Origin: Tetraselmis striata
Lineage: Eukaryota > Chlorophyta > Chlorodendrophyceae > Chlorodendrales > Chlorodendraceae
Direction: 5' to 3'
Assembly: GCA_006384855.1 (NCBI GenBank)
Contig: VCJN01001755.1
Location: 98,154 to 162,153 of the forward strand
Length of the DNA: 64,000 nt
The position numbers and the translations under genes are program-made. This document shows positions 59,650-64,000 of the stretch, piece by piece; positions within the stretch are counted from its first letter, which is position 1; every line of letters starts with the position of its first letter. Under the pieces are notes generated by a model. It ran no database searches. It was not told the DNA's origin and saw only the letters and a program-made list of their open reading frames with translations.

Positions 59650-61757
59650 GGTATCACCCCGCAGCACACGGGCAGAGATTCCACAGCAAGACGGCGTCCC
59701 AGTCTTTCCGCAGTGGTGGTGGGTGCGGCCCTGCAAAGTCAACTCGGCGTCGAGCGGGGCCGCTGTCAGGTAGGTCCTGTTGAAGAGCGAGGGAGCAGGG
59801 CTTCTGACGACGGACTCCAGCATTGAGTTGATGACAAATGTAAAACTTTCGCCTGTTCACACTCGGGCGCATGGGTTTGAGTGTACCCGTAGGTGTACCG
59901 GGGATATTACCATCAGCAGTCCTTGGTAGTCAGTCCGTATTATGACTGCAGTCTGTCGAGGGTACAGTACACCCAGGAATAATTCAAAAACCCCAAATAC
60001 ATATTTATATGTCCGATGGGTCAAAATTATAACACATACACCTGCCCACAAACGTCTTGCCCCCTTGTCAAGCATCAATTGTAGATTGGCCCATTATATT
60101 ATGAGCCCTCACCTTCGTTTCCGGCCGCGCCCTTCCATGTGTCATACGTGAACACGACATCATGCGTGGCGGGAGCCCTAAGTGGCGTTTGTTGGGCTCT
60201 ACTCGTTGTAAAAGCCACACGTGTGTGTGTAATTGTTCAAGGTTTGTAATGAATTTGATAACCCAATGTCACAAGGGCACGAATTTTTATCTCGCACGTA
60301 TATGCGTTCTATCTGTACGGATGCACGCCAAGAGTTAGCTCTACCATGGTAGAGCACACTCACAAAGGCGCGCTCTCCCCACCGTCGGCATGCAAGCAAG
60401 TGAGCAGTTCCCGCAAAACGGCCGATACTGCGATAAAGGCTTGCTCCAAAGCCAGCCCACCTACAGCTGTTGTCCGCCTTCAATGCGCCCTTGGTAGAGC
60501 CGGGCTTCAGCCCATACTGCGCAGGGGTGCAGCCCCCGAGTCAGCGGGTGGGTCCATGTGGTCACCTGCTAGGGAATCGTCTAGGGTATGTGGTAGGGTT
60601 GGCTATCAAAACGCTCCCATATTCTGCTATTGGCGATTGGCTGCGCCTATCGGGCCCCTTGCGCGGGGAAAATCCGCCCGCGCGGGGCGAGTACATCGGC
60701 TTTTTTACCGGGATGCGGGTCGCGCGGTAAGCCACTGTACTAGGGTTTGTAGGAGAACCTAAAAATATTTGCATCGGGCCCCCTAACCCCCTTACCCCCC
60801 TCGATGGTATTTCCACCGAGGGGCCCGGCAGGGTTTTAACCTGGGCAGAGCGCGGAATCACGAGCGAAACAGGCAGCCCCCCCCCTCCGCCACCTATCAC
60901 ATCTCAAGCCGTTGATGAATATTCTAAGTTAATTATATCATAAAACTGCGCCACTGTGCCACTCGGCGGTCGGCGCCGCCGGCGCTGACGTGGCGATATG
61001 GACAGATACGTACAGGTCAAGACTTTCGAGGGGGGTTGTAGATTCAAACTATTTCAACATCGATCCGGTGAATATCTTTTAGCCAGCTCTTCACCGCACA
61101 AACTACATTTTCGCGCGCAAATTCCAAGCAAGACATGGCAACATTGAACTTAATTTCAGCTGTGCGCTACGTAAATCCGGTGAAATCCGCTTTCCGGCGG
61201 AAACGTACCATCGTACGCTTCACGAGGGCGACTACCTGTACATTGTGTCAATTTAATAACTACACAGTATGTACTTATTGCATCGGACAATATTGGGGTT
61301 TGGCAACTCTCGCATTGTTGAGGATGTAGAGCAGTATGCTACACCATCACCGCTTAACGTAAAAATTTTCGCACAGACGTCACCGCGTGCTCCCTCAAGC
61401 CCCCTCTGGCTAGCAGGCGGCCACCTTCTGCCTTTGCGCTCGCTCATAGGATCGCAAATACTTTAAGATTCCTATCCCGCATGCAGTCTACACTACCCCA
61501 CAACAATTCTGCCCTGAGCATATCTGCATCGGACGAACGCACATCGATACGAGATAGCATACAACCAAAACCACACAAACTGCATCCCTTGCCCTAAATC
61601 TTCGCTTGCGTGCCCTTGGTTGCAGCCTCAACACCCTCCCACCCCGCCCAAAAAACCAAAAACGTTGAGCTAAATAATCCATCGTTTATGCAATGTCGTG
61701 TTTCCCAGGCACTGTGAGAGCATGCCGTAGTTTTTCGTCTGTTTTTATTATTCGACC
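59650..61757. other. Intergenic, nothing firm
   Basis: Upstream of the PDZ gene, then AT-rich sequence with short frames (60346-60762 plus, 61253-61447 minus). None shows a family signature. Confidence 0.4.
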
Positions 61758-62081
61758 ATGATGGTGCAATGCGACCGCATGCGTTGCAATTGCATGGGCG
61801 AGAAGCGCATGCTGCTCTCAAGCTTTCACACACGCTGGAAACTTGACAGTGGATGGATAAATGAGTATTATGGGAATATTGTGCCAAGTAATGACAAGTG
61901 GCGGGTAGTAGTTACCTCGTGGCATATTGTGCCGTTGTATTCCCACAAAGTTAACAACGATGGGAAGGCACTGAAGTTGCACGACATCAGTAGTAGCATA
62001 GGATGCGATATGCTATATGACCCAAGCTTTGCCATGGGGGTAGCCCATATCGAAGCTCATTTGACGATGCCCTTTCCATGA
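61758..62081 (+). other. Unidentified ORF of 107 residues
   Basis: Begins with an ATG. The sequence is of ordinary composition (RWKLDSGWINEYYGNIV, LYDPSFAMGVAHIEAH) and is longer than other frames in this AT-rich region. I do not recognise it; it could be a remnant of a mobile-element protein. Confidence 0.3.
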
Positions 62082-63160
62082 CAAAACGCGGAAGGCGTGG
62101 GTAAAAGATTGGCATGTGCCATAACAATGATTATATAGCGAATAAATTGCATCAGATAATTATAAGCGCAAGGCGCGCAAAATAGTGTCTAGAACATAGG
62201 AAAACGTCCGACGAATGCAAAATCATTGTCATGGCCTACTTGGGCTCTTTGGTTGGCTGAGCCTCGACTATCAGCATGCACAATGGCTTGCACCTAGCTC
62301 GTCCCATCACATATCTAAAAATAGGCTCACATCAGCTCAAAACCGCTTCCAGGCCCGTGCAAATCTTGTACGTCAGCGAATAATAGCGCAGCTGAGGGCG
62401 TACTACAACTGTAGGTAGGAACATTATATTTCGCATGTCCTTTCCCACGCGACCTCAGCATACACGTCAATCGGACACCGTTTCGCAAAGTTGCCCATGA
62501 TGCTGGCGCACACCTACCGGCACAACTGCAACTACATCAGATTTTTTAGAGCTGGCAAGCCTCATATATAGCCATGCATCCTATCCCCCGTAGACTCATA
62601 TTATTTTAACTCCATGAAAATCACGGAGGAGTCGCATGGTACCACTGTCTCGTCGAATTCGGAAGAATAATGCACCGCCGAAACTAGCCAAGAATCGCAA
62701 TTTACATGCTCCAAAACACGGCATATAGTGATGAAACTGCTAACTCTGTTCCACTACGTATTCAAATCGCCACTTTATTAGTGCCACTTTAATAGCGACG
62801 TACTCATTCTCCGCACCAGAATGACCCAGATTTCCCAATTAATCACGATACACCGCTACATCGACTGTGGCTATCGAATATACTACCTTGCCGTTGGTCA
62901 AATGCCATCATCCAAGAACGTTTCCATGCAATTGCACAAACGGCGGGACCCCCAGATAATCTGAGTTTCCTGCGGACAGGAATTTTGTGGGGGGGTGTAC
63001 TTAATGCATGAGCAAGCGTGCAGTGGACGATGAGTGGAGTGGACGCAGCAGCATACTGTGATTATTGTCTCTGCCACCCGTCATCCGAGGGGGGATGCTA
63101 CTCACATAGGGGTTCGGAACTACGGGTTCCGACGCGGTTATATGTACCCGTAGAATGCAG
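62082..63160. other. Intergenic, nothing recognised
   Basis: AT-rich, with no supported genes or clear repeats. Confidence 0.45.
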
Positions 63161-63164
63161 CGAA

Positions 63165-63300
63165 TAAGAACATGCCAATATGCGCCTGCCCAAGGTCAAA
63201 TATAGACGAAAATATTGCGGAACTGTAGGGAGCGAATGTCGTTCAAATGTTCTTATAATTTGCAAGCAAGCCCAATCTCAGGCTACTCGTACCAGGTACT
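63165..63300 (+). repeat. Diverged ccctgcccgtcagaggt-family repeat copy
   Basis: The order aagaacatgcc, cctgcccaaggtcaaatata, gacgaaaatattgcggaact, then tgcaagcaagcccaatctca parallels the copies at 35760 and 57030, with a substantially diverged sequence. Confidence 0.4.
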
Positions 63301-63540
63301 GCTTCTAATATACGGACTGCTTATCATTGTATCCGTGACAGTATTACATCTTGAGTTCGATTCCCCTTGAAAGCGACACGCCATATGGGCGATTCAGCCA
63401 GCCACATGCCACATGAGTGTCGCACCTCGTCGTGGGTAGGGCAGATTTCAGGGTATGAGCTCCCGGCGCTTAGTTTCCCTACCTGCCCTGTGACGCGGCA
63501 ACCTGTTGGGCACTATGTCAGGGTCTAGGAAACCATAGTA

Positions 63541-63705
63541 TTGGTTTGCAGCAACGAGTCGCAAGATCCGTGTGGTATTCGTGGCGTATTCTGACATGTT
63601 TCAAGAGAACTATTGTTTATCTCTCTTCGCCAGGGGGGGGGGGGGGAGGGGGGTCATGAAAAACGACAGCAACATACTGCGAGCCCAAAGCGTGGTTAGG
63701 GTGTT
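63541..63705 (+). repeat. gggttcgc/poly-G repeat copy beside the phosphate transporter exon
   Basis: Shares ttggtttgcagcaacgagtc, gtgtggtattcg, ggcgtattctgaca, a G-tract (63633-63653), tcatgaaaaacgac and gcccaaagcgtggtta with 2785-2965. It abuts the stop codon of the downstream minus-strand exon. Confidence 0.65.
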
Positions 63706-63867
63706 TTACAGCTGCACCAGCGGCTCGGTCAGAGCGAGCAGTGCCGCGGCGGCCGCCGCCGCCGCCGGGACTGTGATGAGCCAGCTGGCGGCAATCTTGG
63801 AGAACATGCGCCAGTTGACGGCCTTGGGCCCCGTTTCCAGCATCCCTACCGCCACGATGGAGCCCAC
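63706..63867 (-). CDS. PiT/PHO4-type phosphate transporter, C-terminal exon (gene runs off the right edge)
   Basis: The last exon encodes 53 residues from a cag| acceptor at 63868 to a TAA at 63706-63708. It begins VGSIVAVGMLETGPKAVNWR, then KIAASWLITVPAAAA and an Ala-rich helix ending LTEPLVQL. PiT-family sodium- or proton-coupled phosphate carriers end in this way: the repeated signature VG...VGLA.GP..VNW, then a last helix SW..T.P.A. Upstream exons would lie beyond 63867 and none was identified before the edge. Family assignment rests on this one exon. Confidence 0.7.
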   Translation of the reverse strand: MGSIVAVGMLETGPKAVNWRMFSKIAASWLITVPAAAAAAAALLALTEPLVQL

Positions 63868-64000
63868 CTGCAGCGCATCAGGGCATGCGCCTCTCAGGCC
63901 TCTGCATTCTCCTCTCCTCGCTCGCGGCCATAAAGATACGCTCGCACAGATGCTACGAGAGATGCCCTAGGAAACCCTAGACCTAGGATTCAAACATAGC

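Noticed and set aside
63330..63390. tRNA-like ttgagttcgattcccc segment
   Set aside because: A T-arm-like word is present, but no D arm, anticodon arm or acceptor stem can be paired around it.

Overview
This is a nuclear fragment of a eukaryote with compact, intron-rich genes, most likely a green alga (chlorophyte). Four things support that. The exons are short and GC-rich, with GT..AG introns that often begin gtgcgc or gtgagc. Two products carry plausible plastid-targeting N-termini: a bacterial-type dihydroorotase and a PDZ protein. A nuclear-type tRNA-Trp(CCA) is present. Several introns and intergenic stretches contain long homopolymeric C/G tracts. A prasinophyte such as a pyramimonadalean would fit, but I cannot fix the species.

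Layout. 2.0-6.0 kb (-): membrane-anchored cyclic-nucleotide phosphodiesterase. 6.2-15 kb: a repeat nest holding a degenerate Tc1/mariner-like transposase, the 3' part of a non-LTR retrotransposon, two copies of an 0.8-0.9 kb element with inverted termini, and a minisatellite. 16.5-17.6 kb (+): unidentified conserved-looking gene. 17.95-20.86 kb (-): dihydroorotase, reconstructed exon by exon. 21.5-25.4 kb: two decayed tyrosine-recombinase genes. 25.5-31 kb: gene-poor, with a LINE remnant and the tRNA. 31.6-41.9 kb (+): large P5B-type ATPase with more than 20 exons. 42-46.8 kb: simple repeats and tandem duplications. 46.8-53.8 kb (-): choline-transporter-like (SLC44/CTL) gene of 18 exons. 55.9-57.4 kb (+): MgtE/SLC41-type Mg transporter. 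58.2-59.6 kb (-): plastid PDZ protein. 63.7 kb to the right edge (-): last exon of a PiT/PHO4 phosphate transporter.

The genes do not form one pathway, but several are membrane transporters (P5B ATPase, CTL, MgtE, PHO4). The CTL and MgtE genes diverge. The unknown gene converges on dihydroorotase, P5B on CTL, and MgtE on the PDZ gene.

The most distinctive signal is a non-LTR retrotransposon family. Its 3' end (11.05-10.86 kb, minus strand) recurs as very short, truncated insertions flanked by 7-14 bp direct repeats. One of these sits inside an intron of the P5B gene. All exon joins were made by eye from reading frame and splice sites, so boundaries are predictions.
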